DNA from: Gemmatimonadaceae bacterium
Lineage (GTDB): Bacteria; Gemmatimonadota; Gemmatimonadetes; Gemmatimonadales; Gemmatimonadaceae
Assembly (NCBI GenBank): GCA_025451425.1
Contig: JANWKK010000198.1
Coordinates: 1-12,434, forward strand
Length of the DNA: 12,434 nucleotides
Reading direction: 5' to 3'
Of the stretch, positions 1 through 6,851 are shown piece by piece. A program made the position numbers and the translations under genes. Within the stretch, counting starts at the first letter, position 1; every line of letters begins with the position of its first letter. Under the pieces are notes generated by a model. It was not told the DNA's origin and ran no database searches. It saw only the letters and a program-made list of their open reading frames with translations.

Positions 1-3000
1 ATGTAGCCGAGGAAATTCACGCGCGCGGATAAGCCGGTACTGAATACCGGAATGCGATCCGTGCAGACGATGCCGAAGTTCGTCTGGGTTGAGACCGGCT
101 GGTTCTGGCAGTTCGCCGAGACGCGCTCAGCCGCGTCCGCCGGATTGGTGGAGAACCGGAAATCCGGCCTCTGATCTCCCGTGTAGGCGACGCCGCCGTC
201 GAAGAACGGCGAGATCTCCGTCGGCAGGAAGGGGAAGTTCAGCAGTCCGAACTCCGAGCCACCGAAGAGCGGGATGCGTAGCTCGGCATTGAACACAGCG
301 AGCTTGCTGCCGAGCATGCGGTCGAACACCGGGCAGGAGCTCTGCTGACTCTGGCCGACGAGACATTCTTCCTGTGTAATCGAGCCGAAGCCGTAGCCTC
401 TGATGAGTGTTTCCTCACCGAGGTACAGTGGCGAGAGCCGCGGACTCTCGGCGTCCTTTCCGTAGCGCCCGTAACTGATTCCGCGGAACGCCAATGTTGC
501 CGGACGCATGAAGAAGTACTTCCGGTAGTCGGCGAGCAGGGTCTGGAAGCTGATATTGCCTACTGTCGGCGAATAAGAGAGGCGGTAACGGTGGCCCGCG
601 ACGGGTGACGTATACGCCGCGAACGAGTTATCGCCGACGAACGCGATCTCCGGCTGCGCATAGTAGATCGCCGGCGGCGTCGGCAGGGTCGTGCGCTCCT
701 CGCCAAGCACCTGCGTCTGCGACGGATCCGTAATCAGTCGATCGAGTTCCGCCTGGAAGCCGAGTCGCGTGGCCGACACGTTGAATTCGACGCGCCGCGT
801 TTGGTCGAAGGGATACTGCGAGAACACCGACGCCTGATCGATGTAGATGCGTTCGAGCACCTGGTCGACGGCGCAGAAACAGTTCACACCCCCGACGGTC
901 GCGGTGTCGTAGAAGATGCCGCCGGTGAGATACGGCACGTGCTCGATACCCGCGCCATAGTTCCAACGGTTTCGCAAGTTTGTATAGTAGACGGCACCGC
1001 CGATGTCCTTGACCGTTCCGTTGGCTTGAATTGCGGTGGCGATGGTCTGGTCGCTCAGCTGATCGCCGAAGAAGGCCGACACGCCGCCCGCCACACCAGT
1101 GCCGAAGGGTCCGCCAGCGACGACGCCGACCGACGGCTGGCCGAGTGCGTCGAGCGAGAATGACGCTTTGTACGGCGTGACGCGGAAATCAGCGCCCGAT
1201 GGCAGGCCATCGACCGGGTCGGCCAGGTAGGTCATGACGAGGCTGCGCGTCACGTCGCCCGGCGGCATCTGGCTGCCTAACGCGACCTGCGCGCCGTCCG
1301 TCAGCACCGCCGGCTCGCCGCGCGCTTCCTCCGGCTCGAGCGCGCGAATCGTGAAGCCTTGCCCCTCGAATACCGTGAAGAGCACGCGGCCAGTCTTCTG
1401 CGCGACGGTCAGCGTCGGCGAGATCGACGTGATGCCGCTGATGCCCGTCGCGACGTTCGTCACGCGACGGACATCGTTCGTGGCCAGGTTCAGCCGGTAG
1501 ATGTTCGGAATGCCGTCCGGATCGGAAACGAAATAGAGCTCTCGTCCATCCGGCGTCCATTGTGGGTTGATATTGTGGGCCGCGTGCGGGAAAGGTGAGT
1601 AAACCGTAATCCTGCCGGTCGCGACGTCCATCGTCGCGATCTGGAGCGGCGAGAACTTCATCGTGTTGAAGTCCGTCTCCGGTCCGCGATCGGTCGCGAA
1701 CGCGAGCATCTTGCCATCCGGCGACCACGCGGGCTGGATTTCCGCGTTGCGGTCGTTGGTGAGCTGCTTCACTTGCTCCGTCTGCAGATCGAGCAGGAAG
1801 AGATCGCCGATGCCGCCGTGCTGGCCGGAAATCGCCAAGCTGTGTCCGTCAGGCGACCACGAGACATGGCTCATCGCGCCAACACCAGGAATCTTGATGC
1901 GGCGCTCGACGCGCGTACTGCGCGTGTCCATAATCGCGATCTCGTTGTTGCCGTTCGAGAAGACGATGAACGCAAACTTGCTCGCATCCGGCGACCAATC
2001 GCCAGACGAGTTGATGAAACTGATCGCGTCGAAGTGCGGGTCACTCTCCGGTCCGCCGAGCTTCTTGATCAGCCTCCCCGTGTGCGCGTCGGCGATGTAG
2101 ATGTCCGTCGTGAAGAGATTGCGCTGCGTTACGAAAGCCAGATAGTTGCCATCGGGACTCACGGACGGTGAGGTATTTTGCTGTTCACTCAACTTCTTCC
2201 CGAGGCCGATGATCGTTTTGCCCTCGGAGTCTGGCCTCGTACGTCCAGCGATCTGCGGCAGATACATCGCGCGGTTCGCCGCTGCCCACTCCTTCGAGAG
2301 GGAATCGTCGTTGACGCCGAGCACGCGAATGAGCGCCGCGTCCCAGCCGACTCGCAGCGACGTGCGATACACGTCCACGATCGCCCGGTCGCCCCATTTG
2401 CCACCGACGTACGCCCACAGCGCCTGGCCGTAACGATACGGGAAGAAGCGCGGATCCGTCGTGAGCTGCTTGATCGTCGGGAACTTGTTCCGCATGACCG
2501 CGTCGCGCATCCACATCGCGGTGAGCGGATCCTGACGGCCGAGGGAGAAATACTCGGCCATACCTTCGATGAGCCATCCGGGCAGTGCGTTGAGTCGCTG
2601 GAGTCCGCCGCCCGGCGCACCTTCAGCAATGTTGTACTGGAAGACGTGCACCAACTCGTGACCGAGCACGTGGTCGTTGTCGGCGTAGATGCCGGTGAAG
2701 GGCATGATTACGCGAGTGCGCAATCCTTCCGTGACGCCGCCCGTCTCTTCGCCCAGCTGCTCGCCAATAACGTTCGTCTGCTCGAAATCCGGATGGTCGG
2801 CGTAGAAGATCAGCGATTTGCGATCGAACGCGTGACGGAAGGTGTCCGAGTGTCGCGTGTACCACCGCTCGGCCATGCGACCGGCGTCCTGCACGATCAG
2901 CGACTCCGGCGGATAGAAGAAGTTGTCGAAGTGGTCGGATCGGAGGATTTTCCAGTCGAAGTGCTCGTACTGGACCTTGTTCCGTCCGAAATACTGCGCT

Positions 3001-3089
3001 GATGCACGCGAAAGAGGCGCAGTAACGAGAGAGAGCAAAGCGAGGAGCGGTATACGGCGGGCCACCCAACGCGCGCTATGCGAAAACAT
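1..3089 (-). CDS. Peptidase MA-like metallopeptidase / PD40 propeller / Omp85-like outer-membrane barrel fusion (3' end outside window)
   Basis: An open frame runs from ATG at 3089 off the window edge (1029 codons visible), with GAGGA at 3096-3100 six bases before the start. Residues 1-31 look like a signal peptide: basic start, LLALLSL core, ending ASA before QYF. Residues 144-148 are HELVH, a zinc-binding HExxH, followed by GWLIEGMAEY (171-180), whose Glu175 fits the third ligand of gluzincins such as the peptidase MA family. From about 305 to 540 come roughly five PD40/TolB-like propeller blades with SPDG or TPDG turns (the first at 311-314, the last at 512-515). From about 636 onward the protein is beta-rich with Omp85 hallmarks: IRGY at 896-899, then NAELRIPLFG and PFFDGGVAY. 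I infer an outer-membrane protein with a periplasmic or surface-exposed protease and propeller. Substrate unknown. The peptidase may be structural only. It is divergent from the glycosyltransferase operon. Confidence 0.88.
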   Translation of the reverse strand, partial: MFSHSARWVARRIPLLALLSLVTAPLSRASAQYFGRNKVQYEHFDWKILRSDHFDNFFYPPESLIVQDAGRMAERWYTRHSDTFRHAFDRKSLIFYADHPDFEQTNVIGEQLGEETGGVTEGLRTRVIMPFTGIYADNDHVLGHELVHVFQYNIAEGAPGGGLQRLNALPGWLIEGMAEYFSLGRQDPLTAMWMRDAVMRNKFPTIKQLTTDPRFFPYRYGQALWAYVGGKWGDRAIVDVYRTSLRVGWDAALIRVLGVNDDSLSKEWAAANRAMYLPQIAGRTRPDSEGKTIIGLGKKLSEQQNTSPSVSPDGNYLAFVTQRNLFTTDIYIADAHTGRLIKKLGGPESDPHFDAISFINSSGDWSPDASKFAFIVFSNGNNEIAIMDTRSTRVERRIKIPGVGAMSHVSWSPDGHSLAISGQHGGIGDLFLLDLQTEQVKQLTNDRNAEIQPAWSPDGKMLAFATDRGPETDFNTMKFSPLQIATMDVATGRITVYSPFPHAAHNINPQWTPDGRELYFVSDPDGIPNIYRLNLATNDVRRVTNVATGISGITSISPTLTVAQKTGRVLFTVFEGQGFTIRALEPEEARGEPAVLTDGAQVALGSQMPPGDVTRSLVMTYLADPVDGLPSGADFRVTPYKASFSLDALGQPSVGVVAGGPFGTGVAGGVSAFFGDQLSDQTIATAIQANGTVKDIGGAVYYTNLRNRWNYGAGIEHVPYLTGGIFYDTATVGGVNCFCAVDQVLERIYIDQASVFSQYPFDQTRRVEFNVSATRLGFQAELDRLITDPSQTQVLGEERTTLPTPPAIYYAQPEIAFVGDNSFAAYTSPVAGHRYRLSYSPTVGNISFQTLLADYRKYFFMRPATLAFRGISYGRYGKDAESPRLSPLYLGEETLIRGYGFGSITQEECLVGQSQQSSCPVFDRMLGSKLAVFNAELRIPLFGGSEFGLLNFPFLPTEISPFFDGGVAYTGDQRPDFRFSTNPADAAERVSANCQNQPVSTQTNFGIVCTDRIPVFSTGLSARVNFLGY

Positions 3090-3487
3090 TTCGAGTCCTC
3101 GCGGACGAGCCGCAGCTAAAAGAATTGCCAGGACGCGGGCGGTGTATCCGTGGCCCGTGTCCCGACGCGCTTGTGCAGGCGGGCAAGTGACGTGCCTCAT
3201 AGGCTCTCGATCTGACCTCGCCTGTAATGAAGACACATCCCCCGTGCCTCACCCTTACGCCGTCACATGTAACATCAAGCGGGTACAGCAATGCCGCTGT
3301 TCAAGGGTACTCGCGCAACTTGCCCCGCGTAAACCCTCTCACGCGATAAGGAGTTCACTAAGGGACCAAAGGGTCGTCCGAGATCTGTAAAGCGGATCAT
3401 GCGGGCGTCGGCGACGCGTGGTGGCGCAATACCGGGCTAAATCGTCTTCAGGGAGTTATCCCCTCCCCATCCCAGGAGCGATTCAGG
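3090..3487. other. 398-base divergent intergenic region, no gene seen
   Basis: This gap separates the minus-strand barrel protein from the plus-strand glycosyltransferase operon and should hold promoters for both. I found no convincing -35/-10 pair. The best plus-strand candidate is TTGCCC (3320-3325) with GATAAG (3345-3350), but its 19-base spacer is long. Short hairpins are possible: GCGTC/GACGC (3405-3409 with 3413-3417) and GGGAG/CTCCC (3451-3455 with 3463-3467). The second lies just before the ribosome-binding site of the next gene. Neither has a U-tract. Small frames crossing the gap lack ribosome-binding sites and family resemblance. No tRNA or riboswitch pattern was recognised. Confidence 0.6.
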
Positions 3488-4702
3488 GTGACAAGCGCAC
3501 TTCGACTCGCCGAACCATTCATCGCGCCGCGTGAAGTCGAGATCTCGGTCGTGATGCCGTGCCTCAATGAGGCCGACACGATCGGGGCCTGCGTCCGCAA
3601 AGCCATGGATACGCTGCGGAGTCACCGGATCTCGGGTGAGGTGATTGTCGCAGACAACGGGTCGAATGACGGCTCGCCAGCGATCGCGACCGAGCTCGGT
3701 GCACGCGTTGTCCGGGTGCGCGAGAAGGGCTACGGGGCGGCGCTGATGGGCGGCATCGCCGCCGCTCGGGGCAGGTACATCCTCATGGGCGACGCCGACG
3801 ACAGCTACGATTTTCGCGAGATCCCCCGTTTTCTCGAGAAGCTTCGCGAAGGCTATGACCTTGCGCAGGGTTGCCGTCTGCCGTCGGGCGGCGGAACCCT
3901 GCTTCCGGGTGCGATGCCGTTTCTGCACCGGTGGTGGGGAAATCCGATGTTCTCGTGGCTCGCTCGGGGCTGGTTCAACGCTCCGGTGAGCGACGTGTAC
4001 TGCGGCATGCGAGGATTCACCCGCGCGCACTACGAGCGGCTGGCGCAGCGATGCACGGGGATGGAGTTCGCAACGGAAATGATCATCAAGACGAGCCTCC
4101 TCGGGGCGCGCGTGGCCGAAGTGCCGATCACGCTGCATCCCGACGGGCGAAAAGCACATGCTCCTCACCTTCGCACGTTCCGCGATGGCTGGCGGACGTT
4201 GCGCTTCTTCATGCTGTACAGTCCGCGATGGCTGTTTCTCGTGCCGGGGGCGCTGCTCTTCCTCCTGGGCGCGATCGGCTATGGCATCGCGATGCCGGGA
4301 CTGACGATCGGGCGGATCACGTTCGACGTCCACACCCTCCTGTTCGCCAGCCTCTGCATCATCGGCGGATATCAGTCGATCGTCTTCGCGCTCCTCACGA
4401 AAGTGTTCGCGATCAGCGAAGGCCTCTTACCGGCAGATCGGCGCCTAACGAGTTTGAGTCGGATTGCATCGCTCGAGCGCGGTTTGCTCCTTGGTGCCGC
4501 GACGATGCTTGCGGGGCTCGCGCTCCTCGGCGGATCCGTGGCTCAGTGGTGGGCGGTGGATTTCGGACACCTGAGCTACGGTCACACCTTGCGCTGGGTG
4601 ATTCCCGGCGTGACCCTAACGACGCTCGGCTTTCAGACGATTCTCTTCAGCTTCTTTTTGAGTGTGCTCGGACTTCGGCGCGGCCATGCTCTGGATAGCT
4701 GA
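3488..4702 (+). CDS. Family 2 glycosyltransferase, polyprenyl-phosphate sugar synthase type, with C-terminal membrane helices
   Basis: The product is 404 residues from a GTG start, chosen because AGGAG (3474-3478) lies nine bases upstream. Residues 17-240 form a GT-A fold of the GT2/DPM1-like class: EISVVMPCLNEADTIG at the nucleotide-binding strand, VIVADNGSNDG at 52-62, EKGYGAALMGGI at 79-90, and the metal-binding DADD at 102-105. The C-terminal part has about four hydrophobic segments (roughly 247-270, 281-306, 331-353, 371-395). Relatives move a sugar from a nucleotide donor to dolichyl or undecaprenyl phosphate on the cytoplasmic face of the inner membrane. The sugar cannot be told from sequence. 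Its end overlaps the next gene, a GT-C enzyme that would use such a lipid-linked sugar, so the two probably act in sequence. The family call is secure; the lipid acceptor is inferred. Confidence 0.92.
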   Translation: MTSALRLAEPFIAPREVEISVVMPCLNEADTIGACVRKAMDTLRSHRISGEVIVADNGSNDGSPAIATELGARVVRVREKGYGAALMGGIAAARGRYILMGDADDSYDFREIPRFLEKLREGYDLAQGCRLPSGGGTLLPGAMPFLHRWWGNPMFSWLARGWFNAPVSDVYCGMRGFTRAHYERLAQRCTGMEFATEMIIKTSLLGARVAEVPITLHPDGRKAHAPHLRTFRDGWRTLRFFMLYSPRWLFLVPGALLFLLGAIGYGIAMPGLTIGRITFDVHTLLFASLCIIGGYQSIVFALLTKVFAISEGLLPADRRLTSLSRIASLERGLLLGAATMLAGLALLGGSVAQWWAVDFGHLSYGHTLRWVIPGVTLTTLGFQTILFSFFLSVLGLRRGHALDS

Positions 4703-6365
4703 GTCGGTTCTTGCCGCGCTCGCGGTGCTGTTGGTCTGGCGACTGCGGCGAACAGCGAGCGATTGGGAGTCGCTCAACCGATTCCTCGCTGGACCTGGGC
4801 CACTGATTGCCGTCGCGTTGATCTCGGCCGCTGTGACGTGGTCCGTGTGGCGATCGCTGCAGGACGTCGGCACGGTACACGACGAGGTGTCATACCTGCT
4901 CCAGGCGCAGATCTTCGCGCGTGGCAAATGGACTGAGCCAGCCGCTCCGATCCCGGCGTTCTTCGAGCAGTTTCACGTCTTTACCGATCCGGTGATCGCG
5001 TCGAAATATCCGCCGGGACATAGCCTGTTGTTGGTGCCCGGTATCTGGCTCGGACTCCCGGGTCTCGTTCCAGTCCTTCTCGTCGCGCTGTGTGGCGTGT
5101 TGGTGTTCGCGCTGGCGCGACGCGTGGCGAATCCGTGGGTGGCGCTGCTCACGTTCTTTCTCTGGCTGCTGGGACGGACCGAGCTCCGCTTTCATAGCTC
5201 CTACTTCTCCGAGAACACGACGACGCTGTGCTGGCTCCTCGGCTTCTGGGCCCTTCTCGAGTGGCGAGAGCGTCGCGAGGCACGCTGGCTGGCACTGCTC
5301 ACGGCATGCGTGGCGTGGGGTGGCCTCACGCGACCCCTAACGATGGTCGCGTTCGCGATTCCAACGGGCATCGTCGTGGTCTGGACGTTGACACATCATC
5401 GCGCGTGGCACTGGCGCGCGATCGCGCCGGCGGCAGCGATCGGCGCGGCGATTGTTGGGATTCTTCTCGTCAGCAACGCGAAGGTGACGGGCAACTGGCG
5501 CTCGATGCCGTGGAATGTGTGGTCGCGCGAGTACATGCCGTGGGATGCTCCCGGCTTCGGTCTCGACACGACACCGCCGCGCCGGGAACTCTCGCCTGTC
5601 ATGATCGCGTTCGCGCGACAGTTCGGTGGACTTCACAAAGACTACACGCTCGCGAACGTGCCACGTGAGGCGTGGGCGCGCGTATCGGAGATCGCTGAAA
5701 GCAGTCTGGGAACGGTCGAGCGCCCCGATGTGCGGACGCTGCTCGCGCCATTCGCACTCGTCGGCCTCATTCTGCTCGGGTGGGGGCGGCCGGTTCGCGA
5801 AGGCCGATTCGCTCTCGTGTGTGCGATCGCGTTATTCGTGTCCTATCTGAGTTACGCGCATCCCGCGGCGTGGACGTTGTACTATCTCGAGTCGTCGTGG
5901 CTATTGCCGTTCGCGGCCGCGTTAGGCTTGTGGACGTTGACGACGATGCTCGTCAAGCGTGTTCGGATGCCGGACGTGCAGCTATTGCAGGAATTACCAA
6001 CGATCCCGACTTTCGCGACTGCCGCATTTGTCGGAGCGCTTCTCTGGTTCGCGATTCCTCGCATCAACGGCGCGCGCCACTACGCCGACCTCAGTCACAA
6101 TACGCTTCGGGGTTGGCGGACTTTCGTGAATTCCGCCATTCCCGATCAGCGCGCGATCCTCTTCGTCCGCTACGCGCCGTCGCACAACGTGCACGAGAGT
6201 CTCGTTGCGAATGACCCCGATCTCGCGCACGCGCGATTATGGATTGTCTACGATCGCGGTGCGGATGACGCGAAGCTTGCCGCGGTCGCGCCGGATCGGG
6301 CGACCTACCTCTTCGACGAACAAACGCGCGTGCTGACGCGACTCGGCTCAGTGGCGCGTCGCTAG
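4686..6365 (+). CDS. GT-C integral membrane glycosyltransferase (PMT/ArnT/GT39-like)
   Basis: The product is 559 residues from ATG 4686. An in-frame GTG at 4662 would add eight residues; I prefer the ATG because it gives a shorter overlap (17 bases) with the preceding gene and a normal membrane-protein start. Neither start has a strong Shine-Dalgarno, so coupling to the upstream gene is likely. There are roughly ten hydrophobic segments. The first extracytoplasmic loop carries VHDEVSYL, whose Asp66-Glu67 matches the acidic catalytic motif of GT-C enzymes, and a later loop has YPPGHS (108-113), a common motif in this superfamily. The last hundred or so residues are soluble. Such proteins transfer sugar from a polyprenyl-phosphate donor to lipid or protein on the periplasmic side of the inner membrane. 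The acceptor is unknown. Pairing with the GT2 enzyme supports a two-step lipid-linked glycosylation unit. Confidence 0.85.
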   Translation: MLWIAESVLAALAVLLVWRLRRTASDWESLNRFLAGPGPLIAVALISAAVTWSVWRSLQDVGTVHDEVSYLLQAQIFARGKWTEPAAPIPAFFEQFHVFTDPVIASKYPPGHSLLLVPGIWLGLPGLVPVLLVALCGVLVFALARRVANPWVALLTFFLWLLGRTELRFHSSYFSENTTTLCWLLGFWALLEWRERREARWLALLTACVAWGGLTRPLTMVAFAIPTGIVVVWTLTHHRAWHWRAIAPAAAIGAAIVGILLVSNAKVTGNWRSMPWNVWSREYMPWDAPGFGLDTTPPRRELSPVMIAFARQFGGLHKDYTLANVPREAWARVSEIAESSLGTVERPDVRTLLAPFALVGLILLGWGRPVREGRFALVCAIALFVSYLSYAHPAAWTLYYLESSWLLPFAAALGLWTLTTMLVKRVRMPDVQLLQELPTIPTFATAAFVGALLWFAIPRINGARHYADLSHNTLRGWRTFVNSAIPDQRAILFVRYAPSHNVHESLVANDPDLAHARLWIVYDRGADDAKLAAVAPDRATYLFDEQTRVLTRLGSVARR

Positions 6366-6380
6366 CTTCGACGTTTCGGG

Positions 6381-6415
6381 TGTCATCCGTCGTTGCTTCG
6401 CTCCTCGAGATGACA
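6381..6415. repeat. REP-like inverted repeat in convergent gap (possible bidirectional terminator)
   Basis: TGTCATC (6381-6387) pairs exactly with GATGACA (6409-6415) around a 21-base centre containing GCTTCGCTCC. It sits in the 54-base gap between the convergent GT-C gene and arfB. The outline, TGTCATCC, a GCTTCGC core, then GATGACA, resembles dispersed palindromic elements I have seen in many GC-rich genomes, but only one copy is visible here. It lacks a U-tract, so an intrinsic terminator role is uncertain. Confidence 0.45.
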
Positions 6416-6419
6416 AGCC

Positions 6420-6851
6420 TCAGTCGTTGTCCTTACGACGCCGATCGCGCTTGCGGTCACCGCGCCGACGCTTGTCGGCGAGACGCTGCTCTCGTGACGA
6501 GGCCGTTGGACGCGTCGGGCGGCGCTTCTTCGGAACGATCAGCGCCTGCCTGACGATTTGAGCGAGTCGCTGCTCGGCCGCTTCCCGATTCTGGAGCTGG
6601 CTCCGTCGATCGCTGGCGACGACACGCACGTTTCCATCGGCGTCGAGTCGCGACGCGAGCTTGGCGAGCAGCCGTGCCCGGACGTCGTCACTTAGCGCTG
6701 TCGAATGCGTGAGGTCCCAGAGGAGCTCGATACGCGTCGATGACGTATTGACGTGCTGTCCGCCCGGGCCGCCCGCGCGCGAAGCTCGGAAACTCAACTC
6801 CGCGCGAGGAATCGTGAGCGTGGGAGATACGGCGATGTCGTCGTCGCTCAT
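6420..6851 (-). CDS. arfB: Alternative ribosome-rescue factor ArfB (YaeJ-type peptidyl-tRNA hydrolase)
   Basis: The product is 143 residues, close to the roughly 140 of E. coli ArfB. The N-terminal catalytic domain resembles class I release factor domain 3: FRASRAGGPGGQHVN at 21-35 contains the GGQ motif (30-32) that places water at the ester of peptidyl-tRNA. The C-terminal tail after about residue 105 is strongly basic (KKRRPTRP, then a run of Lys/Arg to the end), matching the ArfB tail that enters the empty mRNA channel of stalled ribosomes. It is therefore a stop-codon-independent hydrolase that frees non-stop ribosomes, rather than a true release factor. The ATG at 6851 overlaps the stop of the upstream CorC-like gene by four bases (ATGA), and no good Shine-Dalgarno is present, so translation is probably coupled. 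Confidence 0.93.
   Translation of the reverse strand: MSDDDIAVSPTLTIPRAELSFRASRAGGPGGQHVNTSSTRIELLWDLTHSTALSDDVRARLLAKLASRLDADGNVRVVASDRRSQLQNREAAEQRLAQIVRQALIVPKKRRPTRPTASSREQRLADKRRRGDRKRDRRRKDND

Noticed and set aside
2178..3002. Plus-strand open frame of 274 codons opposite the peptidase domain
   Set aside because: The minus strand here encodes the HELVH peptidase and the start of the propeller without interruption; the plus-strand product is charged and has no recognisable motif.
3115..3130. Sigma-54-like promoter on the minus strand, TGGCAATTCTTTTAGC, upstream of the barrel protein
   Set aside because: The GG and GC elements are eleven bases apart rather than ten and the -12 box reads TTAGC, not TTGC. 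Tempting because a sigma-54 activator is in the window, but below standard.
3090..3487. Riboswitch or small RNA gene in the 398-base gap
   Set aside because: Only short 5-base hairpins were found, with no conserved riboswitch core or tRNA-like fold.
3437..4333. Long minus-strand open frame (298 codons) opposite the GT2 glycosyltransferase
   Set aside because: It lies antisense to a clear GT2 gene, is rich in Arg/His/Pro as expected for an antisense shadow in GC-rich DNA, and shows no family motif.
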